From Kineococcus rubinsiae (GTDB lineage: Bacteria > Actinomycetota > Actinomycetes > Actinomycetales > Kineococcaceae), in assembly GCF_011839805.1 (NCBI RefSeq), contig NZ_VWPY01000002.1:186001-250000 (forward strand): DNA of 64,000 nt, given 5' to 3'. The notes beneath the pieces were generated by a model. That model searched no databases. It worked only from the letters and a program-made list of their open reading frames with translations, and had not been told where the DNA came from. Positions 41,715-51,755 of this stretch are shown one piece after another (within the stretch, counting starts at the first letter, position 1; each line of letters starts with the position of its first letter). A program made the position numbers and the translations under genes.

Positions 41715-42461
41715 TCAGAGGTCGCCCGCCGCGGCGGCGTCCACGAGCCAGAGGGTCGTCTCCGTGCCGTGCGCGCCCGCCGCCGGGGTTTCGGCCACGT
41801 CCCCGCCGGCGACCCCGCGGGCCACGGCGGCGGCCTTCTCCGCCCCGGCCGCGACGAGCCACACGGCGCGGGCCCGCGCGAGGGCCCCGAAGCTGAACGA
41901 CAGCCGCACGGGCGGCGGCTTGGGCGACTCGCGGACCCCGATGACGCTGGAGTCGTCGCGGGCCAGCCCCGGGTGCTGCGGGAACAGCGAGGCGACGTGC
42001 CCGTCCGGGCCCATGCCCAGCAGCAGCACGTCGAAGGCGGGCACCTCGGCGCCGTCCGCGGCGGCCGCGAGCGCGGCGGCGTAGCGGGCGGCGGCCGCGT
42101 CCGGGTCGTCGCCGTCCGGACCGTCGGAGGCCGGCGGGACGTGGACGAGCGCCCGGTCCAGGGGCAGGTGGCGCAGCAGCGCCTCCTCGGCCTGGGTGGC
42201 GTTGCGCTCGGGGTCGCCCGCGGGCAGGAACCGCTCGTCGCTCCACCACACGTGCACGCGCGACCAGTCGACGCTGTCGCGGGCGGGGGAGTCTGCGACC
42301 GCCGCGAGCGCCTTGGTTCCGATCGTCCCGCCCGTCAGGGACACGTGCGCCACGCCCCGCAGCGCCTGCGCGTCGGCGAGGGCGGCCAGCAGCCGCCCCG
42401 CGACCGCGTGCGCCAGGACGTCGGGCGTCGGGTGCACGACCACCAGCGCCGAGCCGCTCAC
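41715..42461 (-). CDS. pgl: 6-phosphogluconolactonase
   Basis: A 248-residue DevB/NagB-fold lactonase hydrolysing 6-phosphogluconolactone in the oxidative pentose-phosphate path. Family blocks are HVSLTGGTIGTKALAAV, WSRVHVWWSDERFLPAGDPERN, the active-site LLLGMGPDGHVASLFPQH and VRLSFSFGALARARAVWLV. The GTG overlaps the opcA stop (GTGA), so its translation is coupled. It is the last gene of the tkt-tal-zwf-opcA-pgl group on the minus strand, and meets rbpA tail to tail at a palindromic terminator. Confidence 0.95.
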   Translation of the reverse strand: MSGSALVVVHPTPDVLAHAVAGRLLAALADAQALRGVAHVSLTGGTIGTKALAAVADSPARDSVDWSRVHVWWSDERFLPAGDPERNATQAEEALLRHLPLDRALVHVPPASDGPDGDDPDAAAARYAAALAAAADGAEVPAFDVLLLGMGPDGHVASLFPQHPGLARDDSSVIGVRESPKPPPVRLSFSFGALARARAVWLVAAGAEKAAAVARGVAGGDVAETPAAGAHGTETTLWLVDAAAAGDL

Positions 42462-43909
42462 GCGCTCGCCCCCTTCGCCGCGCCGGCCCCGCGCGCGGTG
42501 CTCCTGCGCGGAGCGGTCCCCGTGGCGGCGGTCTTCGTGGCGGTGGCCGTCTTCGCCGTCGCCTTCTTCGCCGTGGCCCTCTTCGTGGTCCCCGCGGCCG
42601 GCGGCGCGTCCTGCGGGGCGGGGGCCTCCGTCGTCAGAGGTCCGGGCGTGGACGCGGAGGCTGCCTTCTTCCCCGCAGCCCTCTTCGCGGCGGTCCTCGC
42701 GGCCGGCGCCGCCCTCGCCGCGGACGCCTCCTTCGCGGCGGCCCCCGCCCGGGCGCGGCGGACGGCCTGCGTGCCCTGGTCCTGCGGCGGGTTGCCGTCG
42801 GGCGCGTTGGCCGCGACGGCGTTGTTCGGCACCGCGGAGGAGCGCGAGTGCTGCTCGGCGTCCACGGGCTGGGCCCGCTTCATGGCGCGCGAGATGCGCG
42901 AGGACTCCTTCTGCGCCGCGGCCTGGCTGCGGGCGGCGTCGGCGGGCGGGGAGATGCGCCCCTGCGCCTGCGCCTGGGCGACGGACATGGTCCGGCCCCC
43001 CACGGCGGGCAGCCCGTGCACCAGCGTCTCGCCGTAGACCTCGTCCGGGTCGAGCCGGCGCAGCTCCTCGGTGAGGCAGTCCTTGACGGGACGGCGGGCC
43101 AGCGCGATGCGCCGCTCCGGCTGGCCCGGCTGGGTCAGCGTCGCGACCGTCTGGTCGGGGCGGATGAGCTCCACCGCACCGGACTTGCGGTCCAGGCGGA
43201 CGGACTGCACGCCCGTGCCCTTCTTCGTGCGGGCCCGCACCACCGGGGCCTTGAGCTTCACGGCCAGCCACGCCGCGAGCAGCTCCGTGCTGGGGCTGTC
43301 GGGCGCCCCCGCGACCGTCACCTGGGTGACGGGCTCGTAGGGCGGCTGGTCCAGGGCAGCCGCGAGCAGGGCGCGCCAGTTCGTCAGGCGCGTCCAGGCC
43401 AGGTCGGTGTCGCCCGCGCGGTAGTGCGCCCGCCGGTGCTCCAGCGACCGCGCCGGGTTCGACGTCTCCGCCGAGTCGGTGATGCGGCGCTGCGCGATGG
43501 CCCCGATGGGGTCGCTCTGCAGGTCCTCGGGCGCCGCGCCGACCCACCACGCGACGATCGGCGCGTCCGAGAGCAGCAGCGGCACGACGGTGGTCTCGCC
43601 GTGGTCGACGAGCGGCCCGTACAGGCGCAGCACGACGACCTCGCTCGCGCCGGCGTCGCCGCCGACGCGGATCTGCGCGTCGAGGCGCGCCGCGCCCCGG
43701 CGGTTGCCGCGGGCCAGGACGAGCACGCGGCACGGGTGCTCGCGGCTGGCCTCGTTGGCGGCCTCGATCGCGTCCTCGGCGTGGGCGTCGTCGGTGACGA
43801 CGCACAGCGTGAGGACCCGGCCGAGGGCGACCGCGCCGCCGGAGTCGCGGAGGTCGACGAGGGCCTTGTTGACGGCGCTCGTCGACGTGCTGGGCAGGTC
43901 GATGATCAT
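42458..43909 (-). CDS. opcA: Glucose-6-phosphate dehydrogenase assembly protein OpcA with a histone-like C-terminal tail
   Basis: A 483-residue protein. Residues 1 to about 300 are OpcA, an activator or assembly factor of Zwf (MIIDLPSTSTSAVNKALVDL, CRVLVLARGN, VVVLRLYGPLVDHGETTVVPLLLSDAPIVAWW). The remaining 180 or so residues are a low-complexity Ala/Lys/Arg/Pro tail with KRATAKKATAKTATATKTAA-type repeats, like histone H1 or Lsr2/HupB-type tails. Known OpcA proteins of about 300 residues lack this. ATG 43909 has a GGGAGCAG-type site upstream. The gene lies between zwf and pgl. Confidence 0.94.
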   Translation of the reverse strand: MIIDLPSTSTSAVNKALVDLRDSGGAVALGRVLTLCVVTDDAHAEDAIEAANEASREHPCRVLVLARGNRRGAARLDAQIRVGGDAGASEVVVLRLYGPLVDHGETTVVPLLLSDAPIVAWWVGAAPEDLQSDPIGAIAQRRITDSAETSNPARSLEHRRAHYRAGDTDLAWTRLTNWRALLAAALDQPPYEPVTQVTVAGAPDSPSTELLAAWLAVKLKAPVVRARTKKGTGVQSVRLDRKSGAVELIRPDQTVATLTQPGQPERRIALARRPVKDCLTEELRRLDPDEVYGETLVHGLPAVGGRTMSVAQAQAQGRISPPADAARSQAAAQKESSRISRAMKRAQPVDAEQHSRSSAVPNNAVAANAPDGNPPQDQGTQAVRRARAGAAAKEASAARAAPAARTAAKRAAGKKAASASTPGPLTTEAPAPQDAPPAAGTTKRATAKKATAKTATATKTAATGTAPRRSTARGAGAAKGASA

Positions 43910-43946
43910 GAGGTCTGCTCCCGGCTGGAGGTCGGTGCGGCGGTGC

Positions 43947-45488
43947 TCACGGGCGCCGCCAGGTGCGGCCCGTGCGCGCCAGCATGTCGGTGGCCGACTG
44001 CGGCCCCCAGGTGCCGGAGGCGTAGGGCTGCGGCTTGCCGTTCTTCGCCCAGTAGGAGGTGATCGGGTCGAGGATCTTCCACGACAGCTCGACCTCCTCG
44101 TGGCGCGGGAACAGCGGCGGGTCACCCAGCAGGACGTCGAGGATCAGGCGCTCGTAGGCCTCGGGGCTGGACTCGGTGAAGGCGTGGCCGTAGCCGAAGT
44201 CCATGGTCACGTCGCGCACCTCCATCGCGGTGCCCGGGACCTTGGAGCCGAAGCGCATGGTGATGCCCTCGTCGGGCTGCACGCGGATGACCAGGGCGTT
44301 CTCGCCGAGCTCCTCCGTCGCGGTCCGCTCGAACGGCAGGTGCGGGGCGCGCTTGAACACGACGGCGATCTCGGTGACGCGCCGGCCGAGGCGCTTGCCG
44401 GCCCGCAGGTAGAACGGGACCCCGGCCCAGCGGCGGGTGTCGACCTCGAGTTCGATGGCGGCGAAGGTCTCCGTCGTGGAGCTCGCGGGGATCCCGTCCT
44501 CGTCCAGGTAGCCCTTGACCAGGTCCGAGCCCTGCCAGCCGGCGGCGTACTGCCCGCGCGCGGTGGACTTCGACAGGTCCTTGGGCAGCCGCACGGCGGA
44601 GAGGACCTTGGCCTTCTCGGCGCGCAGGTCGGTCGCGTCGAAGGAGACGGGCTCCTCCATCGCCGTCAGCGCCATGAGCTGCAGCAGGTGGTTCTGGATG
44701 ACGTCGCGGGCGGCGCCGATCCCGTCGTAGTAGCCCGCGCGACCGCCGATGCCGATGTCCTCGGCCATGGTGATCTGCACGTGGTCGACGTGGTTGGCGT
44801 TCCACAGCGGCTCGAACATCTGGTTCGCGAAGCGCAGCGCCAGGATGTTCTGGACCGTCTCCTTGCCCAGGTAGTGGTCGATGCGGAACACCGAGTCGGC
44901 GGGGAAGACGTCCTCGACGACAGCGTTCAGCTCGCGCGCGCTCTTGAGGTCGCGGCCGAACGGCTTCTCGATGACCACGCGGCGCCACTGGTCGCCGTGC
45001 TGCGCGCTGAGACCGCTGCGCGCCAGCTGCTTGGCCACCACGGGGAAGAACTTCGGCGGGATCGACATGTAGAACGCGTGGTTGCCGCCGGTGCCGCGCA
45101 CGCGGTCCAGGTCGGCGACCGTGGTCGCGAGCTGGTCGAACGCGTCGTCGTCGTCGAAGTCGCCCGGCACGAAGCGGAAGCCCTCGGCCAGCTGCGCCCA
45201 GACGGACTCGCGGAACGGGGTGCGGGCGTGCTGGCGCACCGAGTCGTAGACGATCTTGCCGAAGTCCTGGTCGACCCAGTCGCGGCGGGCGAAGCCCGTC
45301 AGCGCGAACCCCGGCGGCAGCAGGCCGCGGTTGGACAGGTCGTAGATGGCCGGCATCAGCTTCTTGCGCGCCAGGTCACCGGTGACCCCGAACATCACCA
45401 TGCCGCAGGGGCCGGCGATGCGGGGAAGGCGGCGGTCGCGGGGGTCGCGGAGCGGGTTCTCCCCGGCCACGACGCGGGCGGGGCTCAT
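43947..45488 (-). CDS. zwf: Glucose-6-phosphate 1-dehydrogenase
   Basis: A 513-residue NADP-dependent enzyme, the entry to the oxidative pentose-phosphate pathway. The nucleotide-binding motif is VMFGVTGDLARKKLMPAIYDL. The catalytic signature is RIDHYLGKETVQNILALRF, and substrate-binding VIEKPFGRDLKSARELN is intact. ATG 45488 has an AGGAGGACGC Shine-Dalgarno. It is separated from opcA by 37 bp, so the pair is co-transcribed, matching OpcA's role in Zwf activity. Confidence 0.97.
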   Translation of the reverse strand: MSPARVVAGENPLRDPRDRRLPRIAGPCGMVMFGVTGDLARKKLMPAIYDLSNRGLLPPGFALTGFARRDWVDQDFGKIVYDSVRQHARTPFRESVWAQLAEGFRFVPGDFDDDDAFDQLATTVADLDRVRGTGGNHAFYMSIPPKFFPVVAKQLARSGLSAQHGDQWRRVVIEKPFGRDLKSARELNAVVEDVFPADSVFRIDHYLGKETVQNILALRFANQMFEPLWNANHVDHVQITMAEDIGIGGRAGYYDGIGAARDVIQNHLLQLMALTAMEEPVSFDATDLRAEKAKVLSAVRLPKDLSKSTARGQYAAGWQGSDLVKGYLDEDGIPASSTTETFAAIELEVDTRRWAGVPFYLRAGKRLGRRVTEIAVVFKRAPHLPFERTATEELGENALVIRVQPDEGITMRFGSKVPGTAMEVRDVTMDFGYGHAFTESSPEAYERLILDVLLGDPPLFPRHEEVELSWKILDPITSYWAKNGKPQPYASGTWGPQSATDMLARTGRTWRRP

Positions 45489-45608
45489 GCGCGTCCTCCT
45501 GTGCGTCGGCGGGAGGTCCGCACGGCGGCCTCCCCGTGCTGTGCGGGTGCGTGCTGTCGTGGTGCTCGTCGTGCGGGGGCCGGGCTCGTCCCGGCCGCGA
45601 GGCGCGGC

Positions 45609-45634
45609 CCCGCGGCGGCCGCAGCCGCCGCGGG
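45609..45634 (-). terminator. Hairpin after tal
   Basis: An 11 bp perfect stem (CCCGCGGCGGC) with a CGCA loop, 20 bp beyond the tal stop and before zwf; probably partial termination. Confidence 0.5.
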
Positions 45635-45654
45635 AACGCGCACCTCGGGGTGGA

Positions 45655-46776
45655 TCACGCCTCGACCTGGGTCTTCACACGCTCGAGCTCGTCGGTCACG
45701 GTCTGCAGCAGCTCGCCCCAGGACGCCTCGAACTTCGACACGCCCTCCTTCTCCAGCACCTCGGTGACCTCGGTGTAGGAGACGCCGAGGCGCTCGAGGT
45801 CGTCGAGGACCTGCTTCGACTCGCCGTAGGAGCCGCGGATGGTGTCGCCCGTGACCTCGGCGTGGTCCATCGTCGCGTCCAGCGTCTTGCCGGGCATGGT
45901 GTTCACCGTGTTCGGCGCGACCAGCTCGGTGACGTACAGGGTGTCGGGGAGCTTCGGGTCCTTGACGCCGGTGGACGCCCACAGCGGGCGCTGCGCCTTG
46001 GCGCCGGACTCCGCCAGCACCTGCCAGCGCGGGGTGGAGAAGACCTCCTCGTAGGCCTGGTAGGCCAGGCGCGCGTTGGCGATGCCGGCCTTGGAGCGCA
46101 ACGAGGTGGCCTCCTCGGTCTCCAGCGCGTCGAGGCGCTTGTCGACCTCGGTGTCCACGCGGGAGACGAAGAACGACGCGACGCTCTCGATGAGCGAGAT
46201 GTCGTGGCCGTTCTGCTTGGCCTGCTCCAGGCCCGTGAGGAACGCCTGCATGACGGCGCGGTAGCGGTCGAGGGAGAAGATCAGCGTCACGTTGACGCTG
46301 ATGCCCTCGGACAGCGCGGTGCTGATGGCGCCGAGGCCCTCGACCGTCGCGGGGATCTTGATGTACATGTTGGGCCGGTCGACGGCCTTCCAGAGCTTGC
46401 GCGCCGACTCCTCGGTGCCCGCGGTGTCGTGCGCGAGGCGCGGGTCGACCTCGAGGGACACGCGGCCGTCGAGGCGGTCGGTGCGGTCGTAGACCGGGCG
46501 CAGGAGGTCCGCGGCGTGGCGGACGTCGGCGGTCGTGATCTGGAAGACGGCCTCGTCGACGTCGACGCCCGCGGCGACGAGCTCCTTGACCTGGTCGGTG
46601 TAGGCGTCGCCCTTGGCGAGCGCGCTCGCGAAGATCGTCGGGTTGGTCGTGATGCCGAGGACACCCTCGTCCACGAGCCGCTGCAGCTCGCCCGAGTTGA
46701 TGAGCTCGCGGGACAGGTCGTCCAGCCAGACCGACACCCCGTGCTGCGAGAGCTCCGCCAGGTTGCTGTTCGTCAT
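45655..46776 (-). CDS. tal: Transaldolase
   Basis: A 373-residue transaldolase of the longer actinobacterial type that transfers a dihydroxyacetone unit in the non-oxidative pentose-phosphate branch. Signatures are [30 protein letters not shown], the Schiff-base lysine in [16 protein letters not shown] and [22 protein letters not shown] 46776 has an AGGAGACGGAGAA ribosome site. A hairpin separates it from the upstream tkt, so expression may be partly independent. Confidence 0.97.
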   Translation of the reverse strand: MTNSNLAELSQHGVSVWLDDLSRELINSGELQRLVDEGVLGITTNPTIFASALAKGDAYTDQVKELVAAGVDVDEAVFQITTADVRHAADLLRPVYDRTDRLDGRVSLEVDPRLAHDTAGTEESARKLWKAVDRPNMYIKIPATVEGLGAISTALSEGISVNVTLIFSLDRYRAVMQAFLTGLEQAKQNGHDISLIESVASFFVSRVDTEVDKRLDALETEEATSLRSKAGIANARLAYQAYEEVFSTPRWQVLAESGAKAQRPLWASTGVKDPKLPDTLYVTELVAPNTVNTMPGKTLDATMDHAEVTGDTIRGSYGESKQVLDDLERLGVSYTEVTEVLEKEGVSKFEASWGELLQTVTDELERVKTQVEA

Positions 46777-46872
46777 GTGCTTCTCCGTCTCCTCGTCCGT
46801 GGATCCGCCCGCGGTCGGCGGGCGGGGGCGCCGAGACGGCGCCCCGTGCTGCTGGCGCCCGGAGGCGCCGGA

Positions 46873-46913
46873 GGACGGGTCCCGGACCGCAGGGCGCGGT
46901 CCGGGACCCGTCC
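46873..46913 (-). terminator. Hairpin between tkt and tal
   Basis: A perfect 18 bp stem (GGACGGGTCCCGGACCGC) with a 5 nt loop starts 6 bp after the tkt stop. Confidence 0.75.
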
Positions 46914-46918
46914 GTGGG

Positions 46919-49012
46919 TCACTGCAGGCCGGCGAGGCTCTCCTTGGCGGCGGTCACGACGGCTTCGTCCGTCAGGCCGAACTCGCGGTAGAGGTCCTGG
47001 TAGTCGGCCGAGGCACCGAAGTGCTCGAGGCTGACGATCCGCCCGGCGTCGCCGGTCAGGTCGTGCCAGCTCTGCGCGATGCCGGCCTCGACCGCGACGC
47101 GCGCCTTGACCTGCGGGAGCAGGACGGTGTCGCGGTAGGACTGCGGCTGCTCGTCGAACCACTCGCGGCACGGCATGGAGACGACGCGCGTGGGCACGCC
47201 CTCCTCCTCGAGGCGGGCGGCGGCCGCGACGGCGATCTGCGTCTCGGAGCCGGTGCCGATGAGGATGACCTGCGGGGTGGCGGCCGACGCCTCGACGAGG
47301 ACGTACCCGCCCTTGGCGACGCCGTCCGCGGCGCCCCAGCCGGGCTGCGAGCGGTCGAAGGTCGGCAGGTTCTGGCGGCTCAGCGCCAGGCCCGCGGGAC
47401 GGTCGGTGTGCTCGAGGATCGTCCGCCACGCCCACGCGGTCTCGTTCGCGTCACCGGGGCGCACGACGTCGAGGCCGGGGATGGCGCGCAGCGCCGAGAG
47501 GTGCTCGATGGGCTGGTGCGTCGGACCGTCCTCGCCCAGACCGATCGAGTCGTGCGTCCACACGTACGTGACCGGCAGCTGCATGATCGCGGCGAGCCGG
47601 ACCGAGGGACGCATGTAGTCGCTGAAGACGAGGAACGTGCCGCCGTAGGGGCGCGTCCCGCCGTGCAGCGCGATGCCGTTGAGGATCGCGCCCATGGCGT
47701 GCTCGCGGATCCCGAAGTGCAGGGTGCGCCCGTACGGGCTGCCCTGCCACGTCTTCGTCTGGCGGCTCTCGGGCAGGAAGCTCGGCTCGCCCTTCATCGA
47801 GGTGAGGTTGGACTCCGCGAGGTCCGCGGAACCGCCCCACAGCTCGGGCAGCGTCGAGGCGAGGGCGTTCAGGACCTCGCCGGAAGCCTTGCGGCTGGCG
47901 ATCGAGGTGCCCGCCTCGAACGTCGGCAGCGCCGACGTCCAGCCCTCGGGCAGCGTGCGGGTGGAGATGCGGTCGAACAGCCCACCGCGCTCGCCGGCGC
48001 CGCTGCGCCACGCGTCGAAGCGGGTCGTCCACGACTCGTGCAGGGTGCGGCCGCGCTCACGGGCGCCGCGCACGTGGGCCAGGACGTCGTCGTCGACCTG
48101 GAAGGTCTGCTCCGGGTCGAAGCCCATGACCTCCTTGGTCGCGCGGACCTCGGACTCGCCCAGCGCGGAGCCGTGCGACTTGCCGGTGTTGTGCGCGTTC
48201 GGGGCCGGCCACGCGATGAGCGTGCGCAGGATGACGATGGACGGGCGCCCGGTCTCCTCCTTGGCCGCCTCGAGCGCCTCGTGCAGGCCCGCGACGTCCT
48301 CGGTGTAGGGGCCCTCGCCACCGTTGGTCCAGTCGATGGTCTGCACGTGCCAGCCGTACGCCTCGTAGCGCTTGCCGGTGTCCTCGGCCAGGGCGATGGC
48401 CGTGTCGTCCTCGATGGAGATGTGGTTGGCGTCGTAGATGACGACGAGGTTGCCGAGCTCCTGCACGCCCGCGATGGACGACGCCTCGGAGGACACGCCC
48501 TCCTGGATGTCGCCGTCGGAGGCCAGCACCCAGATGGTGTGGTCGAACGGGCTGGTCCCGGGGGCTGCCTCGGGGTCGAACAGGCCGCGCTCGCGGCGGG
48601 CCGCCATGGCCATGCCGACGGCGGAGGAGATGCCCTGGCCCAGCGGGCCGGTGGTCATCTCGACGCCGGCCAGGTGACCGTGCTCGGGGTGGCCGGGGGT
48701 CTTCGAGCCCCACTTGCGCAGCGCCTTGAGGTCGTCCAGCTCGAGGCCGTACCCGGCCATGTAGAGCTGGATGTACAGCGTCAGGCTGGAGTGCCCGCAC
48801 GACAGCACGAAGCGGTCGCGGCCCGTCCAGTCCGGGTCGGCGGGGTCGTGCTGGATCATCTTCTGGAACAGCAGGTACGCCACGGGGGCCAGGCTCATGG
48901 CCGTCCCCGGGTGTCCGTTGCCCGATCGTTGGACCGCGTCCATGGCGAGGACCCTGACGGTGTCCACCGCCCGGTCGTCCAGGTCGCTCCACTCGAGGCT
49001 CTGCCGGCTCAC
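46919..49012 (-). CDS. tkt: Transketolase
   Basis: A 697-residue thiamine-diphosphate enzyme moving two-carbon units between sugar phosphates. The ThDP motif runs from [20 protein letters not shown] to VIYDANHIS. The pyrimidine domain has [18 protein letters not shown] and [20 protein letters not shown], and the N-terminus has [23 protein letters not shown] 49012 has a GGGAGGAGACAC Shine-Dalgarno. It is the first gene of the pentose-phosphate group on the minus strand and is divergent from ctaB across 400 bp. Confidence 0.97.
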   Translation of the reverse strand: MSRQSLEWSDLDDRAVDTVRVLAMDAVQRSGNGHPGTAMSLAPVAYLLFQKMIQHDPADPDWTGRDRFVLSCGHSSLTLYIQLYMAGYGLELDDLKALRKWGSKTPGHPEHGHLAGVEMTTGPLGQGISSAVGMAMAARRERGLFDPEAAPGTSPFDHTIWVLASDGDIQEGVSSEASSIAGVQELGNLVVIYDANHISIEDDTAIALAEDTGKRYEAYGWHVQTIDWTNGGEGPYTEDVAGLHEALEAAKEETGRPSIVILRTLIAWPAPNAHNTGKSHGSALGESEVRATKEVMGFDPEQTFQVDDDVLAHVRGARERGRTLHESWTTRFDAWRSGAGERGGLFDRISTRTLPEGWTSALPTFEAGTSIASRKASGEVLNALASTLPELWGGSADLAESNLTSMKGEPSFLPESRQTKTWQGSPYGRTLHFGIREHAMGAILNGIALHGGTRPYGGTFLVFSDYMRPSVRLAAIMQLPVTYVWTHDSIGLGEDGPTHQPIEHLSALRAIPGLDVVRPGDANETAWAWRTILEHTDRPAGLALSRQNLPTFDRSQPGWGAADGVAKGGYVLVEASAATPQVILIGTGSETQIAVAAAARLEEEGVPTRVVSMPCREWFDEQPQSYRDTVLLPQVKARVAVEAGIAQSWHDLTGDAGRIVSLEHFGASADYQDLYREFGLTDEAVVTAAKESLAGLQ

Positions 49013-49412
49013 GTGTCTCCTCCCGTGCGAACCAGGTAGCCGTCCAGCGCCGGGTCGGCGGTGGGTGGACCGGCCGTGGTCCGCTCTCTGTCTCCGTCGT
49101 CGCCCCGGGGCCCTCTGCCGGACCCTCGATGCCTCGGTCCGCCACGCCCCGTCGGGGGATGGCGGCGCGGAGGGTCTCTCGACCCGCCGTCACCGTGGCA
49201 CCGTCGTCCGGGGCGTTCGTCCTGTGCGGCGAGCGGGGACGATCACGTGGTCGTCTCCGGATCACCGCGTGTCGAGCCTACTCGCAGCGGGTCCTTCCGC
49301 AGCTCGCGGTGGCGGCGCCCCGCTCGCGGCGCCGGGACGGCCCGGTCAACGACAAGTGGTAGGAGCGGCGTAGAGTCGGGGATGCCCGATGTCGCCTCGC
49401 CCTGAGGACACT
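49013..49412. other. Divergent intergenic region (400 bp) between tkt and ctaB
   Basis: It holds a possible minus-strand -10 for tkt (TAGGCT, 49275-49280), the plus-strand -10 TAGAGT (49371-49376) and a short leader reading frame before ctaB. No gene-sized frame on either strand looks coding. Confidence 0.6.
49382..49405 (+). other. Possible 7-codon leader ORF of ctaB
   Basis: ATG 49382 begins 5 nt after TAGAGT and encodes MPDVASP followed by TGA. That stop overlaps the GAGGA Shine-Dalgarno of GTG 49413. Confidence 0.4.
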
Positions 49413-50438
49413 GTGACTGTCGTCGACCCGCGTCCTTCGGACGCCACCGCGCACGCGCGACCCCGCTGGGGGCTCGGCCGCCGCGGGGGACGTCAGCGTC
49501 CTCCCCGCTTCCCGAAGCTCGCCGCCTTCGTCTCGCTGACGAAGCCCCGCATCATCGAGCTCCTGCTCGTCACGACGATCCCGGTCATGCTCTTCGCGGC
49601 CGGCGGTCTGCCGTCCCCGCTGCTGCTGGTGACCACCTTCGTCGGCGGGGCGCTCGCCGCGGGCTGCGCGAACACCCTGAACTGCTACTTCGACCGCGAC
49701 ATCGACGCGCTGATGAAGCGCACCGAGGGCCGCCCGCTGGTGACCGGTGAGGTGACGCCGCGGCAGGCGCTGCTCTTCGCGGTCGCGCTGGGCGCGGCGT
49801 CGGTGGCGGTCTTCCTCACCTTCGTCAACGCCCTCTCGGCCGTGCTCGCGCTGGCGGCGATCGCGCTCTACATCGTGGGCTACACGCTGCTGCTCAAGCG
49901 CCGGACGTCGCAGAACATCGTCTGGGGCGGCGTCGCCGGCTGCATGCAGGTCCTCATCGGCTGGACCGCCGTGCGCGGGCAGCTGGACTGGGCGCCGTTC
50001 GTGCTCTTCGGCGTCATCTTCCTCTGGACGCCGCCGCACTACTGGCCGCTCTCGGTGCGCTACCGCGAGGACTACGCCAACGCGGGCGTCCCGATGCTGC
50101 CGGTCGTGGCCAAGCCGACGACGGTGGCGCGCCAGATCGTCGCCTACACGTGGGCGATGGTGGCCTGCTCGCTGCTGCTCGTCCCCGTCGGCGGGGCCGG
50201 GATGGTCTACCTGGTCGCGGCCGTCGTCCTCGGGGTCGGCTTCCTGGCCCAGACCTACGGCCTGCTGCGGCGCACCCGCCGCTTCGAGGCGGCCACGGGC
50301 GGCCGCGACGCCGGCACCCTGGAGCAGCTGAAGGCGATCAGCCCCATGGGCGTCTTCCACGGCTCCATCACCTACCTGACGCTGCTGTCGGTGGCCGTGG
50401 CCGTCGACCCGTTCCTGCGGATCGCCTGGCCCTTCTGA
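49413..50438 (+). CDS. ctaB: Protoheme IX farnesyltransferase (heme O synthase)
   Basis: A 341-residue UbiA-type prenyltransferase that adds farnesyl to heme b to make heme O for cytochrome oxidase. The prenyl-diphosphate motif is in [20 protein letters not shown] and the second acidic region in [17 protein letters not shown]. About nine hydrophobic segments are seen after a basic N-terminus ([20 protein letters not shown]). GTG 49413 has a GAGGAC ribosome site; ATG 49389 in the same frame (8 residues longer) is an alternative without SD. It converges with ctaA, the next enzyme of the pathway. Confidence 0.95.
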   Translation: MTVVDPRPSDATAHARPRWGLGRRGGRQRPPRFPKLAAFVSLTKPRIIELLLVTTIPVMLFAAGGLPSPLLLVTTFVGGALAAGCANTLNCYFDRDIDALMKRTEGRPLVTGEVTPRQALLFAVALGAASVAVFLTFVNALSAVLALAAIALYIVGYTLLLKRRTSQNIVWGGVAGCMQVLIGWTAVRGQLDWAPFVLFGVIFLWTPPHYWPLSVRYREDYANAGVPMLPVVAKPTTVARQIVAYTWAMVACSLLLVPVGGAGMVYLVAAVVLGVGFLAQTYGLLRRTRRFEAATGGRDAGTLEQLKAISPMGVFHGSITYLTLLSVAVAVDPFLRIAWPF

Positions 50439-50451
50439 GCGCTCAGCACCG

Positions 50452-50502
50452 CACACGACGACGCCCCCTCGACCGGTCCGGTCGAGGGGGCGTCGTCGTG
50501 TG
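50452..50502. terminator. Bidirectional terminator between ctaB and ctaA
   Basis: A perfect 25 bp stem (starting CACACGACGACGCCCCCTCG) around a single central T. One of the longest hairpins in the window. Confidence 0.9.
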
Positions 50503-50717
50503 CGGGGGAGGGTCGCGGGGGAGGAGCCGGGTCCGGACGTCGTCGTCGCGGTGGTGACCGGCAGCACTCGGGGTGGCGCACGGGTAGGGGAGCTGACCGC
50601 GGGCCCGCCGGGTTCCCCCGGCTCGCACCACCACGGGTCCACGCGGCCGTGGACGCGGTCGGGGAGGCGGGGGAGCGGTCACCCGGGCCGGCCCTGCGGC
50701 CGCCCCGGCGGTCGTCG

Positions 50718-51692
50718 TCAGGCGGTGGCGGCGGCGGGCACCGGCGGCGCGGCGACCTCGGTGCGCGGCGCGGTCAGCGCGCACAGCAGCCGCACCTGGA
50801 GCACGACGAGCAGGCAGGCCATGCCCATGTGGATCGCGACGAGGACCCAGGGCAGGTCGGTGAAGTACTGCGTGTAGCCCACGACGCCCTGGAGCAGGGT
50901 CGCGGCGAGCAGCTGCAGGGAGGCGCGGCGGGCGGCGCGCGGGGCGGCCGTGGCGCGCAGCGCGACGACGATCCCGACGAGCAGGCCGACGTAGGCCATC
51001 ACCAGGTCGGCGTGCAGCCAGCTGACCGCCTGCGGGTCGAGGCCGAAGCGGGCGGGCTCGTCGGCGTCGCCGGAGTGCGGACCGGAGCCCGTGACGACGG
51101 TGCCGACGACGACGACGCCGTAGAGGAGCACCGCGGCCAGCCAGGCGCCGCCGCGGACCTCGCGGCGCACCACGGGCGTGCGCGGGCCGGAGACCTCGCG
51201 CCCGCGCCGCCACAGGATCGTCGAGGCGGTCACCAGGAGCATGGAGACGAGGAAGTGCGTCATGACGTAGCCCGGGGCGAGCTCCATGTGCACCGTGATG
51301 CCGCCGATGACCGCCTGGGCGAGGATCCCGAAGATCACGAGGCCCACGTAGGGCAGCAGGTCGCGGCGGCGGCTGCGCCAGACGGCGATCAGGCAGGCCA
51401 GCGCGATGACGCCGACGAGCCCGGTGAGCGTGCGGTTGCCGAACTCGATCCACTTGTGGAAGCCCTGCTCCTGCTGCACCACGGGCACGTAGGAGCCGGG
51501 CACGCACTGCGGCCAGGTCGGGCACCCGAGCCCGGAGCCGGTCAGCCGGACGACGCCGCCGGTGACGACGATGAGGCACTCCGCCACGACGTTCAGCAGC
51601 AGGACGCCGGAGCCCCAGCGGGGCAGGGCGGCGCGCGGCGCGCGGGCGGGGCGGGCGTTCGTGGTGGTGCTGCGGCCGACGGTGACGCTCAC
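50718..51692 (-). CDS. ctaA: Heme A synthase
   Basis: A 324-residue membrane protein with about eight helices that oxidises heme O to heme A. Conserved features are VVRLTGSGLGCPTWPQCVPG with a C-x5-C pair, HKWIEFGNRTLTGLVG, the heme-ligand histidines in ITVHMELAPGYVMTHFLVSM and the C-terminal LVAIHMGMACLLVV. GTG 51692 is chosen because TACCAT ends 6 nt before it (leaderless); the frame opens upstream to 51719. It faces ctaB tail to tail across a shared terminator. Confidence 0.94.
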   Translation of the reverse strand: MSVTVGRSTTTNARPARAPRAALPRWGSGVLLLNVVAECLIVVTGGVVRLTGSGLGCPTWPQCVPGSYVPVVQQEQGFHKWIEFGNRTLTGLVGVIALACLIAVWRSRRRDLLPYVGLVIFGILAQAVIGGITVHMELAPGYVMTHFLVSMLLVTASTILWRRGREVSGPRTPVVRREVRGGAWLAAVLLYGVVVVGTVVTGSGPHSGDADEPARFGLDPQAVSWLHADLVMAYVGLLVGIVVALRATAAPRAARRASLQLLAATLLQGVVGYTQYFTDLPWVLVAIHMGMACLLVVLQVRLLCALTAPRTEVAAPPVPAAATA

Positions 51693-51698
51693 GCGTCC

Positions 51699-51704
51699 AT
51701 GGTA
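51699..51704 (-). promoter_or_regulatory. -10 element of leaderless ctaA
   Basis: TACCAT on the minus strand ends 6 nt before GTG 51692. Confidence 0.5.
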
Positions 51705-51755
51705 GGTCGCGCCCCGCAAGGGACCCGGTCCGCGGGCGCGCTCACGGGTGTGACA

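Noticed and set aside
41715-43805. A single 696-residue protein covering pgl and opcA
   Set aside because: It arises from reading part of opcA in the wrong frame before entering pgl. pgl starts at GTG 42461, which overlaps the opcA stop.
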